From the NCBI GenBank assembly GCA_023548195.1, contig JAJHZJ010000808.1:6228889-6292888 (forward strand): 64,000 nt of DNA. Reading direction: 5' to 3'. The position numbers were made by a program, and so were the translations under genes. This DNA is from Bettongia penicillata ogilbyi. Its lineage: Eukaryota > Chordata > Mammalia > Diprotodontia > Potoroidae. Below are positions 48,721 through 61,045 of this stretch, piece after piece. The notes under the pieces were generated by a model. It saw only the letters and a program-made list of their open reading frames with translations, had not been told where the DNA came from and did no database searches. Within the stretch, counting starts at the first letter, position 1, and the number at the start of each line of letters is the position of its first letter.

Positions 48721-49104
48721 GGACTGATGGTACGTACCCCTACTTTCCAAGTCACAATTCAGGGAATAGAAAATGTTAAGGGCTGAGACCAGGAACCCTG
48801 TGCCCCAACAAGTGAAGCTCCCTTCCTTCTCCCCAGTACCAGGGTTGTGCTAAGGCACCTGTCCTGAGCTATATGCCCTTCAGTGTCTTCCCTCTGGCAA
48901 CCAATGTGGTAAATGAAGGAGATTGCTACCATCTCCTTGCTCAATCTGGATTAAGACACTCATTCCATCACTGCACAATGTTATAATTATTCCGCATACA
49001 AATTTTTCTTAAATTTGGTATCTTTTAAGTTTAATATTTTCAAATGCAAATATTGTGCATGTTGTTGATTAATGACAAAGTAAATACCTACTCCTTCTTT
49101 TCCC

Positions 49105-49165
49105 TGCCCTGGCCAAAAAAAAAAACCCAAAAAAACAAAAAACAAAAACAAAAACAAAAAACAGA
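49105..49165. repeat. A-rich tract with AAAAAC units
   Basis: A-runs broken by single C, such as caaaaacaaaaacaaaaaac. Probably an eroded poly(A) tail, though no element is visible next to it. Confidence 0.8.
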
Positions 49166-49374
49166 GGGAAAGCAAATTGTTGGTAAATTGTGGTTTGCGT
49201 CAAATAAATGGAAACACTGAGTTGGGTATAATTGTTCTTTGCCAGTACTATGTTACCAACCATAATAATCAAGACTTATTTTTAGGAATCTAACAATTAA
49301 ACTAAAAATAACTCAATCATTAAAAATTAACAGAATTATTACCCCGCATTTAAAAATCACACTTTATTACTTAC

Positions 49375-49459
49375 CTTCCGTAGCAAACTGCTCTAAATGT
49401 TTTAAAGTAATTTCCTTGTATTTTGAACTTTCTGCCAGACGATCATAAATTACAGTGTC
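49375..49459 (-). CDS. ATP8A1: ATP8A1 exon, DTVIYDRL to FATE
   Basis: This 85-bp exon starts with the Asp of the KGAD motif and encodes DTVIYDRLAESSKYKEITLK then HLEQFATE (fragment residues 104-131), plus the first base of a Gly codon. The minus-strand acceptor is atattgcag and the donor is gtaagt, a consensus site. The segment is a helical part of the N domain that leads to the well conserved TEGLRTL stretch. The reading frame is intact and joins in phase with both neighbours. Confidence 0.94.
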
Positions 49460-50529
49460 CTGCAATATAAAGGAGAAAATTATCATTTACTTAATCAAGT
49501 ATGCCATTTCAGGTTGATTTGGTATTAGTAAAAGCAATAACTAGTAAAATAGTACTCAAAATAAACACATTTCTGAGAATTAACTTTTAATGCCTAAATA
49601 TTTCCCTTTCCCCTAAAGATAAGAGAATTTCAGGAACATCATTTTTATAACATTTTCAATTTGCCTCTCGATTATTCTAAATTTCAAGGCCCCATATCCT
49701 GAAAATCTGACCTTAGCTTCTTCACTTGGATGAGGGCTCCACCAACCCAGAATACCAAATCAGCAAAGTTACTGATATTGTTCGGGTATTCCCAGGATAC
49801 TGGTAGTGGCTTTTATTTAAGATCTTTTCTTTGTACCACTAGTCAGATTCCTCTAGTTATTCTTCTGCTTGAGTTCATTGTTTTTAAGAATTTCAGCAAA
49901 TGGCCTTTTTTTCCATGGGTTTTATTAAGCCAAGACCAAATAAATCATTACCTGAAATTACTTTCTCAGAAGGTACTGCCCATTTGGGGGCTCCAGCATC
50001 AGGGGTGAGATTTGAAAGCTGACTAATAGAGTTAGATTTACAACCCTTGAGAGAAACAGAACCTTCTGACCTCAACCCAGATGAATACTCTAGGTCCCAA
50101 TTATCAATTTCTTTTCATTTCTCAATGGTAAGAAGAGGAGACAAGGGAAATGGGAAATGACGATTTCCCCTCATGGCTGCCTCCCAAGAATAAAAGTTAT
50201 AGTTTATTAATTTCCTTTATCTGGAGGCAATTAATATTCTGAATGAAATTGGCAAAGGGCTATTAAAAAGCTGAAGGAATCTCTTCCATAAAATTAAAGT
50301 TTTACTGAGGAAAAAACTAGTCTACAATATGTCCAAATATTTTAGATACACGACATTGTCTAAACAGAATTAATTTTCAGCTGACTCCTCAGTTTCAAGA
50401 CTATTAGTAAACATAACACATTGTTCAATGGTAATAATATATTTTAATTACAAAGTTAAGAAAAATGATAATAATTTTTCAAATACTTAGTTATAGTAAC
50501 ATATCAATTTCATGAGTATAGAGACTCCT

Positions 50530-50690
50530 ACCATCCATGCTCCATCTATAACTTAGGAGACGACTTTAGTGAACTGAGACTTGAACAAATTAAAGTGATT
50601 TGCCTATGATTACGGAGTTAAAAAGTTTCATAGATGAGCAATGAATCCAGATTTTTCTACACTCTATCCTATGAACCATGTTGCTTTGAG
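50530..50690 (-). mobile_element. MIR-like SINE
   Basis: Decayed antisense copy: ttaaagtgatttgcctatga, gcaatgaatccagatttttc, cactctatcctatgaaccat. Confidence 0.45.
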
Positions 50691-50749
50691 TAATGCTAGT
50701 AAACAATAAAAATGGTCCTTATCAAGGGAATTCAAATCTAGTAATCAAC

Positions 50750-52575
50750 AATGCATTTAGTGCTCCTTATATGCCAGGCATTGTGTTAAGTGCTGGGAAT
50801 ACAGAAAGAAGTAAAATACTCTTGCCCTGGAAGATCTTTCTTTTGAATGGAGGAGACAAAATGAGTGTGACTTTATATGCACATTGTGTGTGCATTTGAT
50901 AAATGTGAATATGTATGCTGCAGGGTGGGCACCGATAGCTGGGAGGGGGGCGTGGATCAGGAAAGGTTTCATAAAGAATTGTGGTGCTTGGGTTGATCTT
51001 GAAGGATCAATCGAGATAACCATTTGTAAAGTGCTTTGCACAGTATCTGGCACATAGTAAGTGCCATCTAAATAAATGTTTGTTCTTTTCCCTTTGCCTG
51101 GAAGGAAATGGGATTACAAAAGATAGAGGTGAAGAGGGAATGTGTTCTAGGCATGGGGAACAACAAAGATAAAGAGATGGCAATGTTCTGTGTGTGTGAA
51201 ATAGTGAGGAGGTCAGTATTTCTGGGACCCAGAGTTTCTGGAGGGAACCAGTGAAAGACTATTGGAAAGGTAGGAGGAGGCTTCGTTGTTAGACTTAAAA
51301 TACCCACCGGATCCAAGAGGTACATACAAGCCGCTGGAGTTTACAGAACAGAATGGTTACATGATCTGTCTTATGCTTTAGGAAAATCACTTTGGTGGCT
51401 ACGGGGAGGATAGACTGTAGCAGGGGACAGACCTGCCGTAGGAAGATTAAATACACAGGAGAATATTATAATCGTCTAGGTAAGAGGTGAAGAAGTTCAA
51501 AACTAGGGGAACACAATGTGAGGCAGGAGGAGAGTGTATATCTGAGAAATATTGTAGAGATAGAAATGAAAAGATTTTGAAATCTGTCGGATATATGGGA
51601 TGAGGAATAGTGGGAACTGAAGGGTGACACTGTATTTGTGAACCTGAAGAACAGAAGATTGGTGGTGCCTTTAAGAATAAAGTTGGTTTTTTTGGGGGGG
51701 AGAGGGAGGGTGGAATGGAACAGGACAATAATGAGTTCTATTTTGGACATGTTGAAATGCTTAGGGACATCCAGTTCAAAATGTCCAATAGCAGTTGATG
51801 AAGTGGGACTAGAGTTTAGGAGAGAAAGTACAGCTGGATATATAGATCTGGGAGTCATACGTGTAAGGATGGTAATTGAACCCATGGGAGCTGATGAGCT
51901 CAGGAAATATGAGTGAGTGAAGAGAGAGGAGGTACATAAGGTCAGAGCCTTGGGGACTATCCTTAGGTAAGGGAATGACAGGGATGACGCATCAGCAAGA
52001 ACACTGAGGAGAGGTCAGACCTGGGAAAGAGCAGTGCCACGATGCTGCAGAGAGAAGACATTCTCCAGAAAGAGGTGATCAGCAATGCCCAACACTGCAG
52101 AGAGGTTAGGAAGGATGAGGACCTGGAGGCTATTAAGTTTGCAATGAAGAGGTTGCTGGAATCTTTGGAGAAGCAGTGTCAGTTACATGAGGAAGTTGGA
52201 AGCCAGAAGGCAAAGGATGATGCTGCAACTGAAGTTTCATTTTCTCATATGCAGATTTATGGGGGGGGCTTGGGTGTGTCTATGGATGGCAGGAAGGATT
52301 CAAGATTGCAGGAAGGGGATGATAGCAGGTTAATGACAAAAGGAGGATATGAAATCAAGGGTATGTAGAGGGGTTGGCTTTGGAGAAGAGAAAGATCACC
52401 TCTTTATCAGAGATTAAAGTAAAGGAAGAAATGATGGGGGAACGATGTCAAGGGGATTCGAGATGAAGAGGAGCAGAGAGGGAATGTGACTTCAATTTTT
52501 TCACCAAAGTCTAAGGTGAGGACCTCAGCTGAGAAGGTAGAACAGGAGGTCATGCAGGAAACTTAAGGAAAGGGA
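50750..52575 (-). mobile_element. Long L2 LINE relic reaching the RT end
   Basis: Starts as the antisense 3' end (ccttatatgccaggcattgt, gttaagtgctgggaatacag) and continues with aggaaaatcactttggtggc and ctattttggacatgttgaaa. At about 51840-51900 (ggtaattgaacccatgggag) the reverse complement reads as a decayed L2 reverse transcriptase segment around the YADD motif. It then continues to ctcagctgagaaggtagaac near 52530. About 1.8 kb is far longer than usual L2 remnants. A SINE tail interrupts it at about 51000-51095. The frame at 51466-51885 is a translation of this relic. Confidence 0.65.
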
Positions 52576-52599
52576 GATTTGAAATAAGGCATTGTAGTC

Positions 52600-52840
52600 C
52601 GAAAGGTGTAGTGGACAGTGTGGAACTTGGAATAGGGGGGCCCTGAGGTCAATCCTGCCTCAGACACTCAATGCTGTGCCTCTCGGGAAGTCCAGTAACC
52701 TTTCAGTGCTTCAGTTCTTTATTTGCAATTAAAAAAAAAAGAGAGAATAACAGTACCTACACTTCACTGGGTTGTGAGGATCAAATGAGTTAAAAGAATT
52801 TTGTAAACCTTAAAGCAATATGTAAAACACTAGCTTCCTT
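52600..52840 (+). mobile_element. MAR1/MIR-like SINE
   Basis: Reads gtgtagtggacagtgtggaa, ctgaggtcaatcctgcctca, gggttgtgaggatcaaatga, with a terminal taaaccttaaagcaatatgt. An internal A-run lies at about 52730. Confidence 0.65.
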
Positions 52841-52889
52841 CTCTCACCTTCTTCTTTTCAAGGAGGAAAAAAATGCATGCTCTAATAAT

Positions 52890-53160
52890 GATAATATTGA
52901 AAAAAAATGAATAATATTGAAAGACTTAGGCATTTTGGTCAATGCAATGATTCTAAAGGACCCACGATGAAGAATGTTATCTATCTCCTGACTGAGACGT
53001 GATATAATAATACACATTTCTGGATATAGCCAATATGGAAATCTGTTTTGTTTTGCCTGACTATGCATATTTTTTTAAAGCTTTTGCTTTTTACCCTTCT
53101 GGTGAGGTGTGGGGTGGTTAGCTAAAGGAAAACAAATGGTTGATAACTGAAAAACATGTA
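52890..53160 (+). mobile_element. L1 3' end
   Basis: Reads atgcaatgattctaaaggac, ctatctcctgactgagacgt, tggatatagccaatatggaa, ttgcctgactatgcatattt, the same region as 44800-45400 and 59550-59670. Confidence 0.65.
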
Positions 53161-53199
53161 ATCTCAAAATTACTTTGTATTTACTTTTCTGTATAACCC

Positions 53200-53300
53200 A
53201 AAGAGAATGTAAATAAATGCCTTGAAGGAAGGAACTGTTTTTTGTCCATATACCTCCAGTGCTTAATAAAGAGCCTTGCACACAATTCTACTGAATTGAA
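53200..53300 (+). mobile_element. L2 LINE 3' end
   Basis: Reads ccttgaaggaaggaactgtt, ctccagtgcttaataaagag, ccttgcacacaattctactg. Confidence 0.6.
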
Positions 53301-54224
53301 CTAATGTGAACTATGACAAAGAAAATAGCACAGACTACAGAAATTTTAGACCTCACAGGATGCTGGTGTTTGTGAAGCCTTGATAGTATATGAATATAAT
53401 TACATCATTACACCCCCCCTACAGGAAGGCTGTGTGAAAATTACTACTGATAAACTTCCTATAAAAATGTTTCCCCAATTTTCTGCTTTCCTTCTGATAT
53501 TCGCTACATTCACATTATTTGCACAACCCCTTTTTAACTTAATGTAATTGAAATTATTCATTTTGTACCTAACTTTGCTCTTCTATTGTGTATTCATAAA
53601 TTGTTTGCCTATCCTTAAGTCTCATAAGTAATATGTTCTATGTCATTCTAAATAAAATAAATAAATAACTCAATTACTACTGATGCAACTTCAAAAGAGC
53701 TGACAGTTATACTGTCTTCATGAATGATCTTCTGAGAGTAAGACACAAGAGGGAGAAGATGACCTTATCCTATCTATATCCACTTTTGTCAAGGAGATGT
53801 CCTTGCATAGAGAAAGCAACTAGGATTCCATAGACTGGTTTCATACGTGTACATGTTTTGTGCATTTTCTTACACCTTTTTCTATTTTTGGGAAAAAAAC
53901 CACAAGACTTCTTCCTCACACTATTGACCATAACATATATGCAGCTTGAGAAAAGAGGTAAGGGAAAGGAATAGGGAGCTGACATGAAAGGTAATATTAC
54001 CAATATGACTAGGTATATGAGTCTACACTTTTGTGCTCTGGTCAAGATCTTAACCCCAAAATATGAGGTTTCGGATGTAGACAGCTTCAAAATTTTAACT
54101 AAAAAAACCACAAAACTAATTTGGGAAGGACTAACCATGAATTTTTTTTTGTACTAGGAACCTTAAGACTCTCTTATCTCTAAAGAATGATCCATCAAAG
54201 ATCTAGCTTGTTTTTAAAAATTGT

Positions 54225-54330
54225 GGTACACTAAAGGCTTTGTATACCCAGCAATTAGTACAGTGCCTAGTACATAGTGAAGTTTTTAGTCAACGTTTGC
54301 TCACTGACTGACTTGCTGACTGTCCTTGTA
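54225..54330 (+). mobile_element. L2 LINE 3' end
   Basis: Reads tttgtatacccagcaattag, tacagtgcctagtacatagt, gtcaacgtttgctcactgac. Confidence 0.6.
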
Positions 54331-55621
54331 TCAACATTGAAATTTTAAAAATTTTGGCAGAAGAACTCAAAACAATTATCAAACCAAATCAACTAAATAT
54401 CACATGAAAAATACCACAAAAATTTCTTAAAATCATTTAAAAAATAAAGTTTCAAAATAATATGCAAAAATGGATTAATCTATATTTTACAGGAATTGGT
54501 GGTTTCATAATTCACCAACAGACAGAAAGTAAAAAGATGAAAAACTATGGACTCCTGATGTATGTTTGAAAGCAAAGTTTTGGATACTTATTTTCTATAT
54601 TATCAGAAATTTTGTAACTGTAATATAGAGTGCTTGGAAAAATAATTTAAAAATAATAACTGAATAGTAGCACAATTTCCTTGTGACCTTAGATGGGCAA
54701 GAAACCTGGAACTATATCTTCCCAATTTTCCCATGTGTATTAAAAAGAACCTGTCACTAAAGTACTACTCTGTTTCAACAGTGGATGAGTATTCTCATAT
54801 TTAAAGTGTTAGCAGAATACAACATCAATCATATTCATCCTCAAAAGTTTTTAAGTGAGAGTTCAATGACAATGCATGCCTGAGGACTGGTCTCTCTAGA
54901 TGCAGAGCTACTTAGAGAACTGGACAGCAGGTGATTAAATCTTGCTTTGGCTCTTCTAACTCATGAATGCTGTCTATTTGTGCAAAGAGTTGCTATCTGT
55001 ATGGTGGAAGGAATACTCACATTCATGAAATAACAAAACCTTAAATTGAGCAACAAGGTATATAATCAGAAAAATTCATAGGATATTTGTCTGATCATAT
55101 TACTATTTCAACACAACCTGACAAGATACTGTAAACCAATCCAGAAAATTCAAATCTGCTATAGCCAAACCAGCAAAGTAAAATTATAATCATAAGAAGA
55201 AATTTTTTTTTCTAAATATAAACTATTTAGATTACAGTTGTAGTTAAAATAGCCTTTTCATTTTGATGGCCTGAAAAATACACTAAGCCCATGTTAATTG
55301 TAACCATTAAATTTGTAATGAAAAAAATCTAAATATTAAAATTTTCCTAATAGACTTTTACAATACAAGCATTAATATTTACATGTTAAAACTATAGCAC
55401 AAATTCTTCAAAGTGTATGCGGTTTATGCAGAAGGAGCCCCACATTTCACTAAAAGAGGCTGGATAACATTACCACAAAACATCAACAAGGGTTGATGTC
55501 AGAGACTTCATGCTAAACATCTGTGTTACATTTCCATCGTGGAAATTTTCCCTTTTACCTAGAATAAGTATTTATAAACGCTCATAAATCAAAACTCTAA
55601 CAATGCAAAATAGAACCTTAC

Positions 55622-55691
55622 TGCTCCTTTGCAGTAGAGCCGTAACTTCCCAGATGGAGTGCGGACAATCACTGACATTCTTTTTCTGGTG
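55622..55691 (-). CDS. ATP8A1: ATP8A1 exon with RKRMSV and KGA motifs
   Basis: This 70-bp exon completes the split Ser codon and encodes [15 protein letters not shown] through LRLYCKGA (fragment residues 81-103). Two N-domain hallmarks are present: RKRMSV, and the KGA whose Lys contacts ATP in P-type ATPases. The acceptor on the minus strand is a pyrimidine-rich tract ending tttcag, and the donor is gtaagg. It ends on a whole codon; the Asp of KGAD starts the next exon, 6.2 kb away. No substitution at a key position is seen. Confidence 0.94.
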
Positions 55692-57159
55692 CTGAAAGAA
55701 AAGAGACTTTCCATAATGTGCACTTATACCAGAATATGCATAAATATGCTTGCCATGCATCATAGACTTTAATACTCACAGTGCAGAAATAAATTCGAAC
55801 CAATAATGGGCCACATCCTTCCGGACAAACAAACTATTCCCCAGGAGTAAAGTTAGGCATTTTTAAAGCAACGTTAAATTTTTCAAAGCACTAGGGCACA
55901 ATTTACTATCTAGGAGGAATAATTTAGAAAATGGTCCTCTAGTGACCTGAAAGAGTTAATGCACCTCCCAAAATGCTACTCCTGGGGAAAAAGTTTATCT
56001 CCTGTGAAAGGTTCTGGTCCAGTGTTTTCAGTTTTGGTATATTTATCCAAATAAATATGTATCATAGTAGATGAATTACATGTTTAAAAGAGAAGTGGCT
56101 AAAAAGGATATATAATCAATCTATCTTCAATTTTTAATAAAAACACTAAGTTAACTACTGACCCTTAAAACAAGAAGTTGGACATTTAAAATGATTCTTC
56201 TTCAGTGACTGGAGGCAGCCCACTGGCATCATGCAAAATCTAATTTACATAAATAAATCTGAGCTATCAAGAACAAACATTTCATCCCTGTGGTTGATGA
56301 TACAGATAAGCACAGTTTAATGAAAACTGCCTGCCAAATGCACAGAATGTTTCAATGCATCAATGAGGAGAGAGCAAATTACACTGAGAGCAGAATGGCG
56401 CCATGAAAAAGATGCTAGGCCTTCATTTGGAAGCCTACAGGCTCCTTTCCCATGACTGGAAACAGCTTCTTTTATGAAAGAGCTGAACCTATGAGTCCCC
56501 TTCTCCCTTGTCCCCCACTCTGTTTATGAGCAAGAACTGTTTTGAGGTTAGTTGGATATGCTGTAGTAGTCAGGGATAGCAGTCTGCTTCATACACTGAT
56601 GACTGCATTTGAAATTAAGGTAATAATATATTGTTTTGGTATTTTTAATAGTAGTATACAACAAAAGCAACTTGGTTTTTTTTTTGTTCCTTTTTTTCTT
56701 TCCCTTTTTGCAGGAGGAGCAGTAACAGCTTCTTTTGAAGGCAAGGCATCAGCACTACAAAGATCATTCAAGTTCTCAGAAGATTGTGAGGGCAGTTCTT
56801 CGTAAATTATAAAATGCTACATTAATGTGAGCTGTCATTATCATCATTAAGAACATAATCAAAAGCATTTTTGCCTGAAATGGCTATCTGAATGGGAGTC
56901 AAGGTGCCCAGGTTCCCCATACCTATTCCTAAATTTTGGACCTGAACCCTCAAGTTTGAACTGGGCCTAGTAATGATCAAGAAATACACTGAGAAACTAA
57001 AATAAGTGACTTCTCCTACCCCAAAACTGCACAAAAAGTCAACCATAAGCCCATGGGCAATAGGAGAGGGGCCTCTACTAGCAAAGTGAGAACAAGAATA
57101 GGGCAAGCTGTCTTTCAGGGTAATGGTACACAGGGACATGTGTAGCCTGTGAAGAAGGT

Positions 57160-58290
57160 TCTTTGTAGTGAGGTAGCAAACAAAGATGGCTCCTTTAAGA
57201 AAACCCTAGGGTAAAGGCATTAGAAGCCCTAGGGAACCTCACCACAACACACTGATCAGAGCAGGATCACAGAACTCTCAGACCATAATACTCAGGTTCT
57301 CAGACAAGGGTTGCCCAGGCTCAGGGACACTGAGATTTCAGAGAGGTCTATGAGTATCCAGTATTCAGAATTTCAAAGATCCAGGGGCCTCACCCCACAA
57401 AGCTGGTGGCTACCAAGAACCCAGGGGACCTAGGATGAGATCAAATAGGTTCAATCGAAAAAGGCATAGAGGCTAGCATTAGCACAAAGATTAGTAAATC
57501 AAAGAAAACACCAAAGAGTATCAAAAATTAGTGGAGAGTCTAGAAATTTACCAAATTACTCGACAATTCTGCAAACAGAAATTCAAAGGAAAAAAATGAA
57601 TTACCTACAAAGACTATAAGAATACCTAGGAGAAATGAAGCCTGAACTAAAAGAATTCAAAGTAGAATAAGTAGTTTAGAAGAAAAAGTAGTAAACCTTA
57701 CCAAAGAAATGGAATCCCTGTAAAGTAGAATAGATCAGACAGAAGACAGGAAGAAAGAGTAGAACAAAACCAAAAGATTGAGAAAAATTAAAAATGAGAG
57801 ATCTGAGATTAAAAAAAGTCAAATGACTTGAAAAACGGATCAAGTAGAGATAATTAAATCACTGAGATCTCTGAAAGCCATGATTTTAAAAAATACTATT
57901 ATAAATCATAAAGGAAAATTGCCCAGATCTATCAGAACCCAACAGCAAAATGAAAATAGAAATCATCTACTAATCACCTCCTGAAGAGAACTCCGGAAGG
58001 AAGTTCCAGGAATGTCACTGCCAAAATTTAGAATTCCCTGTCAAAGAAAAAAACTATTGCAGATAACTAGAAAGAAAGAAGCAGTTCAAATATCAAAGAA
58101 TTACAGTCAGGATCAACAAGACCTAGCAGCTTCTTCTGAAAAAGTGGAAATCTTGGAACATAATGTTCCAAAAGTCAAAGGAGATAAAGTTAGAATCAAG
58201 AATAAACTGTCAGCAAAGCTGCAAACAATTATACAAGGGCAAACATGGATTTTTAGTGGAACAGAGGACTTTCAAGTATTTATTACATAA
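57160..58290 (+). mobile_element. L1-clade relic, leader and ORF1
   Basis: The leader (aaacaaagatggctccttta) is followed by purine-rich sequence. About 57800-58260 follows L1-type ORF1 in order: ggaaaattgcccagatctat, gaaatcatctactaatcacc, gtcactgccaaaatttagaa, agaattacagtcaggatcaa and ctgtcagcaaagctgcaaac. The 92-codon frame at 58012-58290 (FRIPCQRKKLLQITRKKEAV) is the decayed ORF1 C-terminal part, not a gene. Confidence 0.5.
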
Positions 58291-58424
58291 AGACCAAACA
58301 AAGTAGGAATTTTGAAAGATAAACACAAGTCCAGAAAAAATCTATAAATGCAAATTTATTTGATCAAACTGGAAGAAACTATATAATTTCTCATAACTGG
58401 GGTGTATGAGAAGAATATATGTGT

Positions 58425-58730
58425 TTGTCCTTCACTACTGAAGAAGACAATGCCATCAAAAAATGATGACATGATGTGCACTTGACTTTGTTTTTAGGGA
58501 GCGAGGGCTGAGCAGGTCACCAGCCTCATTCCTCCTCCAGAGCTATCTGAATCCAGTGACCAAATATGCATCAGGATGACTGGAGATGACCCAGGATGAG
58601 GCAATTGGGGTTAAGTGACTTGCCCAAGGTCACACAGCTAGGGAGTGTCAAGTGTCTGAGGTAAGATTTGAACTCAGGTGCTCCTGACTCCTGCACTGGT
58701 GCTCTATCCACTGTACCACCTAGCTGCCCC
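58425..58730 (-). mobile_element. Composite MAR1-type SINE, near full length
   Basis: The MAR1 part runs from gaggcaattggggttaagtg through acttgcccaaggtcacacag and tttgaactcaggtgctcctg to ccactgtaccacctagctgc. It is preceded by about 160 bp (acttgactttgtttttaggg, ggtcaccagcctcattcctc, ggatgactggagatgaccca) that I remember as joined to this SINE in other marsupial copies. Confidence 0.8.
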
Positions 58731-58984
58731 AAAAGAGAATATATAAACGTGGAAGTATGGAGGAAGTGGGCATCAGATGAATCTCACTTTTTATTTGAAA
58801 TGGACAGATGAGGATTGAACCCAAATATACAAGTTTGGTGTAGAAACTATCATACACAACAGTGAAACAAGTGGGTATAGGAAGGGGACAGGTTAGGAGA
58901 GAGGATGATACTGGCAACAGAATAGTCCCATGTCAAATAAACTTCCTGCTCCTGTAGGAAGCAACTTAAAGAGGGGAAAAAGAA

Positions 58985-59290
58985 CTAGAATCTAAGAGGG
59001 TAACTTTTTTTAATTATTAATTTGTTTTCAACAATCACATCTATATGTTTTAAATTTTCTCCTCCTCCCTCCCCAAGAAGGCATGCAATCCTATATGGAT
59101 TCTACACATACATTCTTATTAAACACATTTTCACTTTAGTCATGTTACACAGAAGAATTAAAATAAAAGGGAGAAACTACAAGAAAAACCAAACCAAATC
59201 ATATCAAAACATAACGTAACAAAAGAGAAAATAATCTGCTTCATTCTATGTTCCGGTCCTATAGTTCTTTCTCTGGATGTAGACAGCATT
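58985..59290 (-). mobile_element. LINE-like relic, family unsure
   Basis: Reads aatttgttttcaacaatcac, ttttcactttagtcatgtta, cagaagaattaaaataaaag, tagttctttctctggatgta. I remember such sequence as a common marsupial L1-associated repeat but cannot place it exactly. Confidence 0.4.
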
Positions 59291-59319
59291 TTGCATCAAG
59301 AGTCCTTTGGAAATGTTTT

Positions 59320-59735
59320 AGACAGAGGGTGACTTCTTAAGACAATTGGCGATTGGGTTATGAAATTGTGTTATATGAATGTAATGGCATATTATTGTGC
59401 CATAAGAAATGATCAAAGAGAGACGTTGAGAGAATCCTGGGTAATATGAACTGAAGCACAAATGAGAAGAACCAAGAGAACAATTCTTACAAGAATAATG
59501 ACACTGTGAAAAAATAAACATGAAAGACTTAAGACCTCTAATCAATGCAACAACCAACTGTGTTTCCAGAGGACCTATGAATAACGTCACCTATCTGAGA
59601 CAATGGACACAGATTTGGACATGGCTGCTGTGTGGATTAATTTTGCTCGACTATGATAATTTATTACGAAGTTTTTCTTTTTTGTTTCCTCTTGACTTGT
59701 AGTTGGAGAAGCGGGTTTGAGAGGAGGAAGAAGTT
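59320..59735 (+). mobile_element. L1 ORF2 end and 3' UTR
   Basis: Reads ttatatgaatgtaatggcat, attattgtgccataagaaat, ggtaatatgaactgaagcac, aaccaagagaacaattctta, gacacagatttggacatggc, ttgctcgactatgataattt. This is the C-terminal ORF2 and 3' UTR of marsupial L1. Confidence 0.7.
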
Positions 59736-60538
59736 AGTTAATAGTGATACTAGAATACAAGAGTACCACTAATATTTTTTTTAATGCACTGAAGGAACAA
59801 AAGGAAGCTCAGATAATTAGAACAGTTGGAAAATTAATGTGTAGAATTTTTAGAAAAAGGAATCTCTATGAAATGGAGAACCAGGGTTTCCTACAGAAAC
59901 CTCTTTTGCTGTTCTGCTGTTCATACAGAAAAGCTCTTTTTTGGTGTTTAGAATAATCTGTTTCCTAAAAAGTTAAGGAATTTGAATTAAAAAAGTAATC
60001 AGAAAAGAAGTATCTATCTCCTTTTGATAAAGCACAACTACCTAGGTGCAGTTGTCTTAGAACACAGGAAACCATTTCAGAAGATCTATTTACTTAACTC
60101 TACAGATAAATACAAGCATATGGATTGAAGAAACAAGTCACAGAAATGTTACTGATCAGTGTAGAAGGGATGAAATAAACAACTGTCCTAGAAAAAGAGA
60201 AACAGAGTTTAATTAATTTTCTAGTTATTTATCCTCTGTTAATTGGCCATTGATCTCTGGACCTACTTATGATGCAGAATCAAACTGTCTAAAAACATTC
60301 ATCCCACACCCTATTCTGGTACACTTTGAAATGGCCTGCCTATGACTATTATCTAAAGACATGTCTGTTAACTTTTATGAACAAAATTTAAATGTTTTAG
60401 AGTAAGTCTAAATTCAATTAAACATAAAATGGAAGTAACCATCATTAAAACTTTTAAATAAAGATAAGCATTGATAAATCCCATACAGAAGTAAATTAAA
60501 AAGAATAGTGAAAAAAATCAATGGGATAGGTAGTTTAC

Positions 60539-60588
60539 CTGGTAAACTCCAGGACATTGAGTAATTCATATCTTTCTTCCTGTCCAAG
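60539..60588 (-). CDS. ATP8A1: ATP8A1 micro-sized exon, LGQEERYELLNVLEFT
   Basis: This 50-bp exon encodes 16 residues (64-79 of the fragment) and two bases of a Ser codon finished in the next exon. It supplies the LNVLEFTS part of the conserved EFTSxRKRMSV stretch, which carries the aromatic residue that stacks on the ATP adenine in P-type ATPase N domains. The minus-strand acceptor is ttctcttag and the donor is gtaaac. The following intron is 4.8 kb, so exon definition of this very small exon probably depends on its close neighbour 151 bp upstream (inference). Confidence 0.92.
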
Positions 60589-60739
60589 CTAAGAGAAAAA
60601 AACCCAAAAGTAGTAAGAAGTTATCTTTTTTTGGCTTTTGTACTAAATTTAGTATTAAAACGATAATTATGCCTCAACATAGAACATGTTAACATAAATA
60701 TGTTCTCTTTTGAAATACATATTCTTAACATGAACTTAC

Positions 60740-60822
60740 GGAATCTATAATGACTGAATCAGGTGTTCTTCCAGTGAAAACAAAATTCAGCTGTTTAGCA
60801 GCTCTGACCAGGGCTCCTTCAT
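60740..60822 (-). CDS. ATP8A1: ATP8A1 exon, SPDEGALV part of N domain
   Basis: This 83-bp exon completes the split Asp codon of SPDEGALV and continues EGALVRAAKQLNFVFTGRTP to IIDS (fragment residues 36-63). SPDE-ALV is a family-wide P4-ATPase signature in the nucleotide-binding domain. On the minus strand the acceptor is ttgaaacag and the donor is gtaagt, a consensus site. It ends on a complete codon. The next exon is only 151 bp downstream, the shortest intron in the window. All residues are as expected for a working flippase. Confidence 0.94.
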
Positions 60823-60879
60823 CTGTTTCAAGAAATCATTTTATATCAATGATTACCATGGACTTGGATCAATTAAGGT

Positions 60880-61045
60880 TTCAGATATGCACTGGCTGTG
60901 TGATCCTAGGGAAGTCACAACCTCTGTCTTGTTCAGTTGAACAGCACCTTCTTCATTCATATGGTCGTGCTGAGGCTCAAATGAGGTCATATATGTAAAA
61001 GACTTTGCAAATCACTTAAAACACTGTAAAAATATTAACTATTGT
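60880..61045 (+). mobile_element. MIR-like SINE
   Basis: Reads gcactggctgtgtgatccta, gctgaggctcaaatgaggtc, gtaaaagactttgcaaatca. It lies about 60 bp upstream of the exon at 60740-60822 in gene sense. Confidence 0.55.

Noticed and set aside
51466..51885. 139-codon minus-strand frame as a protein gene
   Set aside because: It translates a decayed L2 LINE; the reading frame of the RT is shifted and the sequence matches L2 order on both sides.
58012..58290. 92-codon plus-strand frame as a small gene
   Set aside because: It is the decayed C-terminal part of an L1-type ORF1.
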